Shown piece by piece: positions 17,020-26,833 of a stretch of DNA of 64,000 nt (the stretch's first letter is position 1; every line of letters starts with the position of its first letter). The stretch spans positions 57,021 through 121,020 of the forward strand of contig CACZFN010000018.1 of the NCBI GenBank assembly GCA_902780505.1, read 5' to 3'. Made by a program: the position numbers and the translations under genes. The notes under the pieces were generated by a model, which was not told where the DNA came from, did not search any database, and saw only the letters and a list, made by a program, of their open reading frames with translations. This DNA comes from an uncultured Ruminococcus sp. Lineage in GTDB: Bacteria; Bacillota; Clostridia; Oscillospirales; Ruminococcaceae.

Positions 17020-20000
17020 ATGCGTACAACTGAACTTTTGTGCAGCGGGTGGGAATTTGCAAAGTGTGCTTTCGGGACTGAATACGAAAACGCGGAAAGT
17101 TTTGCGCCGGTGGATATCCCTCACGACTGGCTTATTTATAATACCAACGACCTCTACGAAACCTCGACCGGCTGGTACAGGAAAACTCTTGTTATACCCG
17201 ATGACGGCAGAAGGACTTCTATACGTTTTGAGGGTGTTTATATGGACAGCAAGGTATATGTAAACAGCGCCCTTGCAGGAGAATGGAAGTACGGATACAC
17301 GACATTTGAGTTTGACATAACAAAACTTCTCAAATCAGGTGAAAACCTTATAACAGTAAGGGTTGACCACAGGGAGCCGAACACACGCTGGTATTCGGGT
17401 GCGGGGATATTCAGGAATGTTTACCTTGAACGCTTTGAGCAGACACATATCCTTGCAGACGGCGTGTATATCTCTGCTGATATCGACGGCGGCGTTTCCG
17501 TTACCACCGAGTGCGCCCGCCCCGAGGGTGACAGTGTCGGGGGACTCAGTATAAGGACTGAGATCTGTAAAAAAGGTGAGCGCTCTGTACTTGCTTCAAA
17601 AACAAGCCTGTGCTGTGCCTGTGACAAGAGCGTTCTGCCCGGGGAAATAACCGCAGAAGGGTTTTCATACAGTGTAAACACACAGAAGTTAAATGTAAAC
17701 TCCCCTATGCTCTGGGACGTTGACAGCCCACAGCTTTACACCTGCACCGTCACACTCTTAAAGGACGGCTGTGAGCTTGACAGTGTACGGAGTGATCTCG
17801 GATTCAAAAAGGCTGAGTTTACTGCTGACAAAGGCTTTTTCTTAAACGGCAGGCACCTGAAAATACACGGCGTGTGTGAGCACCATGACCTCGGTGCGCT
17901 CGGTGCTGCTTTCAATAAAGCAGCTATGAGAAGAAAGCTTGCCACACTCAAAGAAATGGGTGTAAACGCTTTAAGGACAAGCCACAACCCGCCTGCTGTC
18001 GGCGTGCTTGAGCTTTGTGACGAAATGGGCATACTTTTGCTTGATGAAGCCTTTGATATGTGGGAAAGGAGCAAGACCGAATACGACTACGCAAGATTTT
18101 TCGATGAATGGGTAAACAGGGACGTATGCTCGTGGGTTAGGCGCGACAGGAACCATGCCTGCCTTATCGGATGGAGTATCGGCAACGAGATATACGACAC
18201 CCACGCCGGCGACAGAGGGCAGGAGGTGACTTCACTGCTTGCTGCACTTGTCAGAAAGCATGACTGCCGCGCAAACGGTGTCATAACGATCGGCTCAAAC
18301 TTCATGCAGTGGGAAAACGCACGGAAGTGTGCGGATATACTTAAAATAGCAGGCTACAACTATGCTGAAAGGCTTTATGAACGTGACCATAAGGAACACC
18401 CCGACTGGGCGATATACGGAAGCGAAACATCTTCGGTGACACAAAGCAGAGGGATATACCACTTCCCGCTTGAAGAAAGGATACTCTGTGATGACGACGA
18501 ACAATGCTCGTCGCTCGGCAACACCTCACCAGCGTGGGCTGCCAAAAACACCTACGCCTGCATAATCCCCGACAGGGACACTCAGTTCTGTGCGGGACAG
18601 TTTATATGGACAGGCTGTGACTATATAGGTGAGCCGACGCCATACTCCACCAAAAACAGCTACTTCGGGCAGATAGACACCGCAGGCTTCCCAAAGGACA
18701 GCTTTTACATCTTCAAAGCTGAATGGACGGACTATAAGACAGCACCGTTTGTACATATATTTCCCTACTGGGATTTCAGCGAGGGACAGGAAATAGACGT
18801 AAGGGCAGTTTCAAATGCGCCGGTCATAAGGCTTTACTTTAACGGCAGGCAGATAGCCGAAAAGCAGATAGACCATGCACACGGCACAGAACTTTCACTT
18901 GATACAAAGCTTAATTACACAAAGGGAGAACTGACAGCTATCGCTTATGACGAAAACGGCAGGGAGATCGCCCGTGACAGACAGGCAAGCTTCACAGATG
19001 CCGTAAAGCTTCTCGCAAAAGCCGACAAAACTGTCATGAACGCTGACGGCGAGGATATGATCTTTATTGAGATATCTGCCCTTGATGAGAACGGCGAAAC
19101 TGTAGCAAATGCAAACAACAGGGTGTTTGTAAGCGTTACGGGTGAAGGCAGACTTGTCGGTCTTGACAACGGCGACTCAACAGATTACGAGCAGTACAAG
19201 ACAGACAACAGGCGAATGTTCTCAGGCAGGCTTCTTGCTATGATAGCTTCAACAAAACAAAGCGGGAAAATAAAAGTTGAACTTAGCAGTGTGGGCCTTG
19301 AAGGCTGTACACTTTTACTTACGGCAGAGGATACTAAAGTCCGTGACGGAATATCCGCGCAAACCAGGGACGCAAGATATGAAAGCGACTTTGAAAGGTT
19401 CGGCAGTGAAGTGCCGATAAGAAAGATAGAGATAGTATCTTCGTCACTTGAATTTGATAAGGAAAACGACGTGAGGAAGTTTAAGATGATCGCTCTGCCC
19501 GCAGACAACACCTACAAGGACAGTATCGAGTACAGACTGACAACCGCACTCGGCATTGATACAAACTTAGCCGAGATAGTAGGTAAGAGCAGTGAAAGTG
19601 TAACTGTAAAATGCAAGGGCGACGGAGAGTTTTATCTGCGTGCACTTACTAAAAACGGCAAGGACAAATACAGTATTTTAAGTGCTGTGAAGCTTAGTGC
19701 AGGCGGTCTTGGTGCGGCTTCGTTCGATCCGTACAGCTTTATTTTTGGTGGGCTTTATACTAAAAAGTCAGGCGGGGCAGGCAACGGGATCGAACGCGGC
19801 GCAAGCTTCTCGGAAGATTTCGGGTACATCTCATTTGAAAACACCGACTTCGGCAAGCTTGGCTCTGACACTGTTACAACACAGATCTATATGAACCGCA
19901 CAACGCCCGTTACGATACTTTTCTATGACGGGACACCTGATAGCGGCGAAAAGATAGGCGAGTTTGAATACTGCGTGCCGTCAAAATGGCTTACGTACAA

Positions 20001-20469
20001 TTCACCCATAAGCTTTAAGCTTGACAAAAAGCTTAACGGTATTCATACCTTTACGATAGCGGCAAAAGACGGCTTTGAGGTAGCGGGATTTGAGTTTGAA
20101 AGACCTGACAAGGAACGCATGACTATCCCTGCGGTAAGCTGTGAAAACATCTACGGCGACAGCTTTACCATTGAAAAGGACAGTATAACCCACATAGGCA
20201 ACAATGTCGTGGTTGATCTCGGAGAATTTGATTTTACAGGCAAAAAACCTGCAAGAGTCTGCATCACGGGCGCAAGCTCGCTTGATGTAAACAGTATCCA
20301 CCTGTGCTTTGATAACGGTGATGTCACAAGAATACTGTGTGAATTTGAAAAGGCAGAAAGCTTCACCGAACGTGTATTTGATATAAACGGTATAGACGGC
20401 AAAGGTAAGGTGTCACTCACATTCCTGCCGGGGTGCGATTTCAACTTAAAGAGCATAAGGTTTGAATAA
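17020..20469 (+). CDS. Glycoside hydrolase family 2 (beta-galactosidase-like)
   Basis: The product is a large 1149-residue GH2 enzyme with no signal peptide, so probably cytoplasmic. It has an N-terminal sugar-binding domain (about 1-165), an Ig-like domain (170-265), and a TIM barrel (about 270-590) with the acid/base Glu in WSIGNEIYD (about residue 391) and a likely nucleophile Glu in YGSETSS. An Ig-like domain (about 600-730) and a further roughly 400-residue C-terminal extension of beta-rich, carbohydrate-binding-like modules follow. Activity could be beta-galactosidase, beta-glucuronidase or beta-mannosidase type. The ATG at 17020 has GGAAGG 8 bases upstream; a GTG at 17011 overlaps that site. 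It is a single-gene unit behind a structured leader. Confidence 0.92.
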   Translation: MRTTELLCSGWEFAKCAFGTEYENAESFAPVDIPHDWLIYNTNDLYETSTGWYRKTLVIPDDGRRTSIRFEGVYMDSKVYVNSALAGEWKYGYTTFEFDITKLLKSGENLITVRVDHREPNTRWYSGAGIFRNVYLERFEQTHILADGVYISADIDGGVSVTTECARPEGDSVGGLSIRTEICKKGERSVLASKTSLCCACDKSVLPGEITAEGFSYSVNTQKLNVNSPMLWDVDSPQLYTCTVTLLKDGCELDSVRSDLGFKKAEFTADKGFFLNGRHLKIHGVCEHHDLGALGAAFNKAAMRRKLATLKEMGVNALRTSHNPPAVGVLELCDEMGILLLDEAFDMWERSKTEYDYARFFDEWVNRDVCSWVRRDRNHACLIGWSIGNEIYDTHAGDRGQEVTSLLAALVRKHDCRANGVITIGSNFMQWENARKCADILKIAGYNYAERLYERDHKEHPDWAIYGSETSSVTQSRGIYHFPLEERILCDDDEQCSSLGNTSPAWAAKNTYACIIPDRDTQFCAGQFIWTGCDYIGEPTPYSTKNSYFGQIDTAGFPKDSFYIFKAEWTDYKTAPFVHIFPYWDFSEGQEIDVRAVSNAPVIRLYFNGRQIAEKQIDHAHGTELSLDTKLNYTKGELTAIAYDENGREIARDRQASFTDAVKLLAKADKTVMNADGEDMIFIEISALDENGETVANANNRVFVSVTGEGRLVGLDNGDSTDYEQYKTDNRRMFSGRLLAMIASTKQSGKIKVELSSVGLEGCTLLLTAEDTKVRDGISAQTRDARYESDFERFGSEVPIRKIEIVSSSLEFDKENDVRKFKMIALPADNTYKDSIEYRLTTALGIDTNLAEIVGKSSESVTVKCKGDGEFYLRALTKNGKDKYSILSAVKLSAGGLGAASFDPYSFIFGGLYTKKSGGAGNGIERGASFSEDFGYISFENTDFGKLGSDTVTTQIYMNRTTPVTILFYDGTPDSGEKIGEFEYCVPSKWLTYNSPISFKLDKKLNGIHTFTIAAKDGFEVAGFEFERPDKERMTIPAVSCENIYGDSFTIEKDSITHIGNNVVVDLGEFDFTGKKPARVCITGASSLDVNSIHLCFDNGDVTRILCEFEKAESFTERVFDINGIDGKGKVSLTFLPGCDFNLKSIRFE

Positions 20470-20472
20470 AAA

Positions 20473-20714
20473 ACCCCCGCTGTTTGGGAGTATAAAGAAA
20501 TCTGCGTGTTTTATCGGGGGAAACCTTTCTGAAGAAAGGTTCTCCCCCGAACCCCTTTCCAAAGACTTCTAATTTATTTTCCCCTAAAGGGCTTATGCCC
20601 TTTAGGGGAAAATAGGTCAAAAGTTTTTAAAAGAAGTCTGGGGGACAACCCTTTTTCGGGAAGGGTTGTCCCAGTAGAACACGTAAAATTCTTTATACTC
20701 CAAACAGCGGGGGT
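20473..20714. repeat. Cloverleaf-like palindromic intergenic element
   Basis: A near-perfect 26-base outer stem (20473-20499 with 20689-20714) and an inner CGTGTT/AACACG pair close three arms: a hairpin at 20515-20549, a stem AGACTTCT/AGAAGTCT (20563-20570, 20632-20639) capped by a 16-bp AT/GC hairpin at 20577-20612, and a hairpin at 20642-20672. It fills the space between convergent genes and would stop transcription from both sides. The form suggests a mobile miniature repeat. A shorter related GC hairpin occurs at 45912-45938. Confidence 0.8.
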
Positions 20715-20726
20715 ATTATTATGCAT

Positions 20727-21815
20727 TTACCCTGCTGTGATAACTGAAACGAGATAGAACGGGACTTCGTCCGAGGGTTGGTCTGTTACCCTGACCTCAA
20801 CTGTATGGCGTTCGCTTTTGTCACTTTCAAACACCGGTGTCAGACAGATAAGGTCACCCCAATCCTCCTCAAAGTTAGCATCAAGTGTCACGGCGTTTGC
20901 TTCGTTGCCGTCGATTATTGCAAGGGCTGTAGGGGCTGGGCGTTTTATAGTCCTTCGCCACTGGATATTGATAACACAAGCTTTTACCTCCGTTTTGAAT
21001 ACAGCGCCGTTTTCACTGCTGTACCAGCCGTTTTTAAAAATATCGGTAATGTCAGCCTGCTTGTCGGTGTCTTTTATAAAGCCTGATATTTCGGGGGTTA
21101 TATTACGGTTATCAAGGCGTTTTGCAGTTAAATACCTTGCCTTTGTAAGCGGGGCTTCGGGGAAGCTTAAAGGTTCATTAGCGGCTTCGTCTTTCATTTC
21201 ATCAATGGCTTTATTTACAAGAGTTGCTATTATTTCCATACCCTTGTCCTTCGGGTGCAGTCCGTCGTCTGTAAGGTCATTCCTTGAAAGCTCTCCGTTT
21301 TGCAGACGCGGGTAGATGTAATCGCGCACGCTTACAGCAGGCACGCCGTAATATCCCGCGGCTTCATTATGTATAGCCTGTGCATTTTCGCCGCTGTCAT
21401 AGAAAAGGTTGTTTATAACAAGGCAGGCGGGGTGTTTTTCATATTGTAAGATCCTTCTAAGTACACATTCATATGTTTCCCTGAAAAGTTCATTTCTGCC
21501 GTCATCATTTACCGAAAACTCCACAAAGACCATATCGGGCGAATACTTTAGTATATCATCATCAAGCCTTGCCGCCCCAAACTGTGATGTAGTTGCACCA
21601 ATACCGCCGTTTATAAGTGTAAGGGCGGCTTTCGGGAACATCTCACACAAATGTGCAAAGATGCGGTTCACATACCTGTTTTCTGTCGTTGATGCGTTAC
21701 AGCCCATTGTAATAGAGCCGCCTAAAAACGCAACTGTAAGTGCCTCTCCCCTTTCCGCCTTTTCAAAAAAAGCTTTGAAGCGGCTGTTGTTTCCTTTTAC
21801 TGCGAATGTGTTCAT
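20727..21815 (-). CDS. SGNH/GDSL hydrolase
   Basis: The product has 362 residues and no signal peptide. The SGNH blocks are: Ser in FLGGSITMG (about residue 32), Gly in NGGIGATTS, Asn in EFSVNDDG, and the Asp-x-x-His pair in DDGLHPKDKG (about 196). A C-terminal beta-rich domain (about 225-362) follows. Related proteins are acyl/carbohydrate esterases of gut Firmicutes. Its start overlaps the stop of the RecQ-UvrD fusion by 4 bases, so it is downstream in that operon, although no functional link is evident. Confidence 0.88.
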   Translation of the reverse strand: MNTFAVKGNNSRFKAFFEKAERGEALTVAFLGGSITMGCNASTTENRYVNRIFAHLCEMFPKAALTLINGGIGATTSQFGAARLDDDILKYSPDMVFVEFSVNDDGRNELFRETYECVLRRILQYEKHPACLVINNLFYDSGENAQAIHNEAAGYYGVPAVSVRDYIYPRLQNGELSRNDLTDDGLHPKDKGMEIIATLVNKAIDEMKDEAANEPLSFPEAPLTKARYLTAKRLDNRNITPEISGFIKDTDKQADITDIFKNGWYSSENGAVFKTEVKACVINIQWRRTIKRPAPTALAIIDGNEANAVTLDANFEEDWGDLICLTPVFESDKSERHTVEVRVTDQPSDEVPFYLVSVITAG

Positions 21816-24800
21816 GATTTTTTACTCCCTTTCTTTAGTATTATATCTGGCAGCATTACTGCGTATTCCGTGTCCTCGTCCTTTGGCTTCCATGACAGCA
21901 CAAACCTCACCTGCGCCGATTCAAAGCAGTAGCCTTTATCGGCAAATGCTGCAAAGCGCTCACTGAAAGCCTTTGAAAACCTTGCGGCGGGTATCACTTT
22001 TTTGTCCCTGCCTTCGGCATAAAGGGTATCGCCCTTTAGTGTGAGCGTCTGCCCGCTTAAAAGGCTAAGGATAATTCGCTTTTTATCCTTGAAGAAACCG
22101 AGCGCTACGTCCCTGTGGGTAAGGCTTAACATTATCTGCTCGGGTTCGTGGTAGCGGGTGTTGTCAAAGCTTATATCCGCATACCGCGAAAAGCCCTTAA
22201 AGACATCATTGTTGCAGTGTATTATAAGCTCACTCTTTGCCCTTGTTGCGGCAACGTAGAGCTTTCTTCTCTGCTCATCGGTGTCAAGGGTAAAGTTATC
22301 AAGCATAAGTATAACACTTTCAAACTCCATACCCTTTGTCTTGTGAACAGTAGAGACCGACACAACACCCTGCTGCGATTTATAGAAATCTTCAAGCGAC
22401 GATTCGCGCAAAAACATTTTAAAGTCTGAAAAATACCTTTCCTGATATGTCTTTTCATAAAGCGAGATAATATCGAGCACTGTCGGCAGTGCAGCGCTTT
22501 CCTTATAGCGAACAGCAAGCTTTTCGCGGCATTGAACCCACACTTTTTCAGGTATCTTCGGGCTGTCCTTGCAGCCCTGTTCAATACATTTGAGAAAAAA
22601 CCTCAGCTCTGCGATATTAATAACCTCAAACCCGCTGTTTGAACGTATCAGCTTCGCAGGTATGCCCCTTGATGAAAGCTCCGCAAAAACAGCAAGTGCT
22701 TCCTCGTTGGTAGCTGCTGCTATGCACAGGCTTTTTCTGTCATGCATGGCGGCTTCATCAACTGTGGGGATGACCATATTCTTACAGCTGTGACGGATTA
22801 TCCTTACACTGCCCTCCTCACTGCTGTATGAGGTTATCGGTTCGGTTTTCAGTCTGTTTGTAATACCTGCTGCTATCCTGTCAGAAAACGAAACAAGTGC
22901 CCTCAGGCTCCTGAAATTGACGCTGAGCTGATAAAGCGAAGCTTTATACTTCGGTATAAGCATCTGAAAGTATTTGGCGTCCGAACCCCTGAAGCTGTAG
23001 ATGTTCTGGTCATCATCACCTACTGCTATAACACGAATATCCTCGTTTATCCTGATAAGGCTTTCTATAAGTGCAAATTCATTTTCGTCCATATCCTGCG
23101 CTTCATCTATGACAAGCACGCTCTTGGTTATACGTGAACGGTCTACACCGCCGTTTTCTATCATCATAGCGGCGGTTTTCACAACGTCACTGCTTTCGCT
23201 TATACTCCCTATCTTTCCGAGCAGGTCAAAGCAGAAGGAATGGAACGTCTTTATCTCGACAAACGCCGCCGCATTGCCGATAAGCGCATAAAGCCTTTCC
23301 CTGAATTCATTTGATGCGCTTCGTGAAAAAGTCACCATAAGCAGCTGTTCGTGCTTTATATCCTCAAGCAGCAAAAGTGATGCAAGCTTATGCACAAGTG
23401 TTTTTGTCTTGCCGCTTCCGGGACCTGCACACACAACTATATACTGTGATGACTTATCACGTATTATATTTTTCTGCTGCTCTGATAACGTGCCGAAAAG
23501 CTCATTATACTTTTGTGAAGTTATATTCATATCAAGGCTGTGCGCCTTATCGCCGTCAAAGTATTTTGATATGAACTTCCTGTAATCAAGCGAAAAGTAA
23601 TCAGCTGTAAATTCAAGTGCCCTCTGCTTGTTTTCAACCATAAGACGGGCAAACTCGCCTACTATATGTATCTGCCTTATACGCTGTTTATAGAATTCAT
23701 CAAGGCTTTTATAGTCATCAGTCTTGAAGCGTATCTTATTGTCAAGCTCAGTCCTTTTTATGCAAAGTGCATTATAAAGCACCAAAAAGCCGCCCTCAAG
23801 CCTTAAACAGTCAGTCTTTAAAAGATATAAAAGCGCTTCCTTTACATCATCGGAACCAACACTTTTGCCAAAACGTCTGTTATATACGCTTATAAGCTCG
23901 CCCTCAGAGAAGAACACGCCCGTTTCCTGTGCTGCCTTATCACTTTTTGCAACGATACGTGAAAACAGAAAGCTTATAATAAAAAGGCAGAGTGAATTCC
24001 TTTCATCAAGTCTGTTTAAAAGCTTGATCCTCTCAACAGTCAGCGCAAGCGTGACACGTTCACTGTAGGCATCGCTTTCATATATGACCTCAGAAGCACC
24101 CGACATATATGACAGCACACGCTTTATTATATTTACATTTATCCCCTTGATACCATTCTCTGCCGCCGACTGGTTTATCTCCTTTATATGAAACTTCCTC
24201 GGTGTGCTGTCAAGCAGGGAGATAATATGCTTTTCAAGTGCGGCATGGCGCTTGAAGGACTGGACCGACTTGTTTTCCGTATCAGTACGCTTAATATAGG
24301 CACACATATCCTTGCTGTCGCTTAGTATGCCCTCCTCCCTCATAAGCGAGAGCGCACGTATGGTATCTGCCTTTTCTATACCGAGTATATCGGAAAGCAC
24401 ATCGACTCTTGTATCATCATCCGCATTATGCGCCTTTGCCTGATACTTTGCCGACACAAGGCGGGAAACTATCCTTTTCGCCTGCTCCCTGCCTTTTTCA
24501 TCAAAGCGGGGTGAGCTGTCTATTATCTTTGCCGCCTCGGCAAAGCTTAAAACATTCAGGGCATCTGCATAGACACGGGGGCAGTTTTTTCCGCGTTTTA
24601 TATAGCCTGCATTTTCGAGTGCGAGCAGGGCTGTCCTTACACGGGTATCTGTTTCGTTGGCATCACCTGACCAGCCGGCCTGTTTTGCGAGCTCACGTGC
24701 AGAACAGTAAAACTCCTCTCCCCCGCGTGAAAAACTCTTTACCGCCTTCCACACCTGCTGTATCTCACTGATACTCAGCTTTGACTGATTTAAAAGAATG

Positions 24801-26608
24801 AAGTGCTTATCAAGGTCGCTTTCATTAAAAAGAACATAACATTCGGCGTTTATATCCTCGTCCCTGCCTGCACGCCCCGCTTCCTGCACATAGTTTTCAA
24901 GTGAATCAGATATATCAAAATGCACCACAAGCCCGACATCGGGCTTATCGACACCCATTCCGAAAGCAGATGTCGCAACTATCACATCAGCCTTTCCGCT
25001 TATAAAAGCCTCCTGGTTTTCCTGCTTGCGTGAACTTTCCATCTTTCCATTGAACGGCAGTGCCGAAAAGCCGTCGGAATACAGCCTGTAGGCAAGCTGT
25101 TCGGTGCGCTTTGTACGTGAAACGTAAACTATCGTCGGGCATTTCCTGCTTTCTATAAGCGTTCTCAGGGTGTTATATTTATCGTCGTCAGTTTCTTTAT
25201 ATATGACCTCATACTTTAGATTTGTACGCTGTTGCGTAGTCGTAAACAGTTCAAGATCAATGCCGAGCTTATCATTAAAATACGCCCTTATATCGCTTAT
25301 TACCTTTTGCTTTGCGGTAGCGGTGAAGCATGATACGGCGATCTTGCGCCCGCTGTGCTTCTTTTCTTCAAGTTCCCTTATATAATCACCGATATAAAGA
25401 TAATCCACCCTGAAATCCTGTCCCCATGCAGAAAAACAGTGGGCTTCATCTATAACAAAGCGTGTGACGTTCCGCTTTAAAAGCACACGCTCTGTCGTTG
25501 CAGACCTCAGTGATTCGGGCGAGATATAAAGGATCGATGCCTTCCCGCTTTCAAGCTTTTCAATGGCATCCTGACGTTCAACAGGGCTTAACAGTCCGTT
25601 TAGTGTAACGGCAGAGGTTATCCCCTTGCGTTCAAGGTTATATACCTGGTCCTTCATAAGTGACTGAAGCGGCGATATCACCACAGTAAGGGCACGTTCA
25701 CACCTTTCCGCTATAAGTGCGGGCAGCTGGAATGTAAGGCTTTTCCCGCCGCCTGTAGGGAACACCGCAAGAAGGCTTTTGCCTGCCACCGCAGCGTTTA
25801 CGGCGTTTTCCTGCAAAGGCTCACCGCCGTAAGAGCGAAAACTTTCAAAGCCGAAAATATTTTTAAGATACCGCTTTGCATCAAGCTTGCCTATGCAGTA
25901 TTCACATTTGCCGCAGGAGTTGTTTCTAAGCATATAAAAGGCATTTTCTATATACGGAAAATTTTTATGTACCCACGGCGGTATCAGCGAAAGCGGATCA
26001 AAATGCAGGATAAAGCTGAGCACATATGCAAGTTCTGCGGGGTGTTCACTGATAAGGGCTTCTATCGGGGCGCTTATACAAAGCTTACCGCCGAAGTATT
26101 CCTTTATAAGGCGGGGCAGGTCATTTGCACGCCTTGAAAAGCCGGTATAATCAAAGAAATCTTTAAAATATTTATTACTGCCAAGAAGCGAGAAAAGTAT
26201 CATTTTAAAGACACTGTCAAGCTCACCAAAAGATGAAACCTCATCATAGAAAAGCTCTCGCGCCTTGATACAGTCGTTATAGGGATCATTAGGCTGTTCG
26301 GTGAGGAGTTTTTCGTCCTTTACAAGCTTATGATACGGCCTTTTCGGGAAAAGCAGCGGGGATAGAAAAAGGGTATCTATCACCTTTTTGGCAGAAAGAT
26401 CTTCAGGCAGATATTTAAGGTCATGGTCAATTATATTATGCCCGCAGAGGTACTGCGCCTTGTCGGTATATGACAAAAACTCCGCTGTATTCTTGGTATG
26501 CACGCCGCTTCCGTCGGAAAGCAGTACGCCAAGGTCAACGGCTTTACCTGTGCTTAAAGAAACCTCGGTATCAACAAACGCCACAAGCTTATTTTCCACT
26601 TTTCTCAC
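21812..26608 (-). CDS. Exonuclease-RecQ-UvrD fusion helicase
   Basis: The product has 1598 residues. The N-terminus (about 10-125) looks like a DEDD 3'-5' exonuclease: DTE at the first block, GHNIIDHD at the second, and Asp residues in the third (PYNDCIKA). A RecQ helicase core spans about 250-600, with Walker A PTGGGKS, DEAH in VIDEAHCFSAWG and the motif VI region QEAGRAGRDED. Winged-helix and linker parts follow to about 1060. The last 500 residues are an SF1 UvrD/Rep helicase: GPGSGKT, IDEAQDMDE, GDDDQNIYSFRG, HKTKGMEFE and VAATRAKSEL. It starts with GTG (26608) or a second GTG at 26599. Two helicases of different superfamilies plus a nuclease in one chain suggest repair or invader-DNA processing. 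Confidence 0.92.
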   Translation of the reverse strand: MRKVENKLVAFVDTEVSLSTGKAVDLGVLLSDGSGVHTKNTAEFLSYTDKAQYLCGHNIIDHDLKYLPEDLSAKKVIDTLFLSPLLFPKRPYHKLVKDEKLLTEQPNDPYNDCIKARELFYDEVSSFGELDSVFKMILFSLLGSNKYFKDFFDYTGFSRRANDLPRLIKEYFGGKLCISAPIEALISEHPAELAYVLSFILHFDPLSLIPPWVHKNFPYIENAFYMLRNNSCGKCEYCIGKLDAKRYLKNIFGFESFRSYGGEPLQENAVNAAVAGKSLLAVFPTGGGKSLTFQLPALIAERCERALTVVISPLQSLMKDQVYNLERKGITSAVTLNGLLSPVERQDAIEKLESGKASILYISPESLRSATTERVLLKRNVTRFVIDEAHCFSAWGQDFRVDYLYIGDYIRELEEKKHSGRKIAVSCFTATAKQKVISDIRAYFNDKLGIDLELFTTTQQRTNLKYEVIYKETDDDKYNTLRTLIESRKCPTIVYVSRTKRTEQLAYRLYSDGFSALPFNGKMESSRKQENQEAFISGKADVIVATSAFGMGVDKPDVGLVVHFDISDSLENYVQEAGRAGRDEDINAECYVLFNESDLDKHFILLNQSKLSISEIQQVWKAVKSFSRGGEEFYCSARELAKQAGWSGDANETDTRVRTALLALENAGYIKRGKNCPRVYADALNVLSFAEAAKIIDSSPRFDEKGREQAKRIVSRLVSAKYQAKAHNADDDTRVDVLSDILGIEKADTIRALSLMREEGILSDSKDMCAYIKRTDTENKSVQSFKRHAALEKHIISLLDSTPRKFHIKEINQSAAENGIKGINVNIIKRVLSYMSGASEVIYESDAYSERVTLALTVERIKLLNRLDERNSLCLFIISFLFSRIVAKSDKAAQETGVFFSEGELISVYNRRFGKSVGSDDVKEALLYLLKTDCLRLEGGFLVLYNALCIKRTELDNKIRFKTDDYKSLDEFYKQRIRQIHIVGEFARLMVENKQRALEFTADYFSLDYRKFISKYFDGDKAHSLDMNITSQKYNELFGTLSEQQKNIIRDKSSQYIVVCAGPGSGKTKTLVHKLASLLLLEDIKHEQLLMVTFSRSASNEFRERLYALIGNAAAFVEIKTFHSFCFDLLGKIGSISESSDVVKTAAMMIENGGVDRSRITKSVLVIDEAQDMDENEFALIESLIRINEDIRVIAVGDDDQNIYSFRGSDAKYFQMLIPKYKASLYQLSVNFRSLRALVSFSDRIAAGITNRLKTEPITSYSSEEGSVRIIRHSCKNMVIPTVDEAAMHDRKSLCIAAATNEEALAVFAELSSRGIPAKLIRSNSGFEVINIAELRFFLKCIEQGCKDSPKIPEKVWVQCREKLAVRYKESAALPTVLDIISLYEKTYQERYFSDFKMFLRESSLEDFYKSQQGVVSVSTVHKTKGMEFESVILMLDNFTLDTDEQRRKLYVAATRAKSELIIHCNNDVFKGFSRYADISFDNTRYHEPEQIMLSLTHRDVALGFFKDKKRIILSLLSGQTLTLKGDTLYAEGRDKKVIPAARFSKAFSERFAAFADKGYCFESAQVRFVLSWKPKDEDTEYAVMLPDIILKKGSKKS

Positions 26609-26622
26609 CTGCCCTTTTAGAT

Positions 26623-26651
26623 ATTATAGCACATTAATGCGAAATAATCAA
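26623..26651 (-). promoter_or_regulatory. Promoter of the RecQ-UvrD operon
   Basis: On the minus strand TTGATT (26651-26646), 17 bases, TATAAT (26628-26623). The transcript would start only about 8 bases before the first GTG, so the second GTG at 26599 may be the real start. Confidence 0.7.
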
Positions 26652-26702
26652 GCAGTTCCCGCAAAAAGTACAATTTCCGTCTTGATAATATGTCATGATT
26701 TG

Positions 26703-26730
26703 TTGACTTTTTTGGTTTCTGTGGTAAAAT
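26703..26730 (+). promoter_or_regulatory. Promoter of the phosphorelay operon
   Basis: TTGACT (26703-26708), 16 bases, TAAAAT (26725-26730). Confidence 0.6.
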
Positions 26731-26741
26731 TAATATGAATA

Positions 26742-26796
26742 AATATGTATTCCGCCGAAATTACACACCTCTCGTCGATCGGACAGAATACATATT
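26742..26796 (+). promoter_or_regulatory. Leader stem-loop of the phosphorelay operon
   Basis: The arms AATATGTATTC (26742-26752) and GAATACATATT (26786-26796) are perfectly complementary around a 33-base, GC-richer loop. The structure lies in the 5' leader, 38 bases before the start codon of the EAL protein. It could be a regulatory stem or an operator. Confidence 0.45.
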
Positions 26797-26833
26797 GTAC
26801 TTTATTGGAGTATTAATTAAGGAGTGATCCCAT

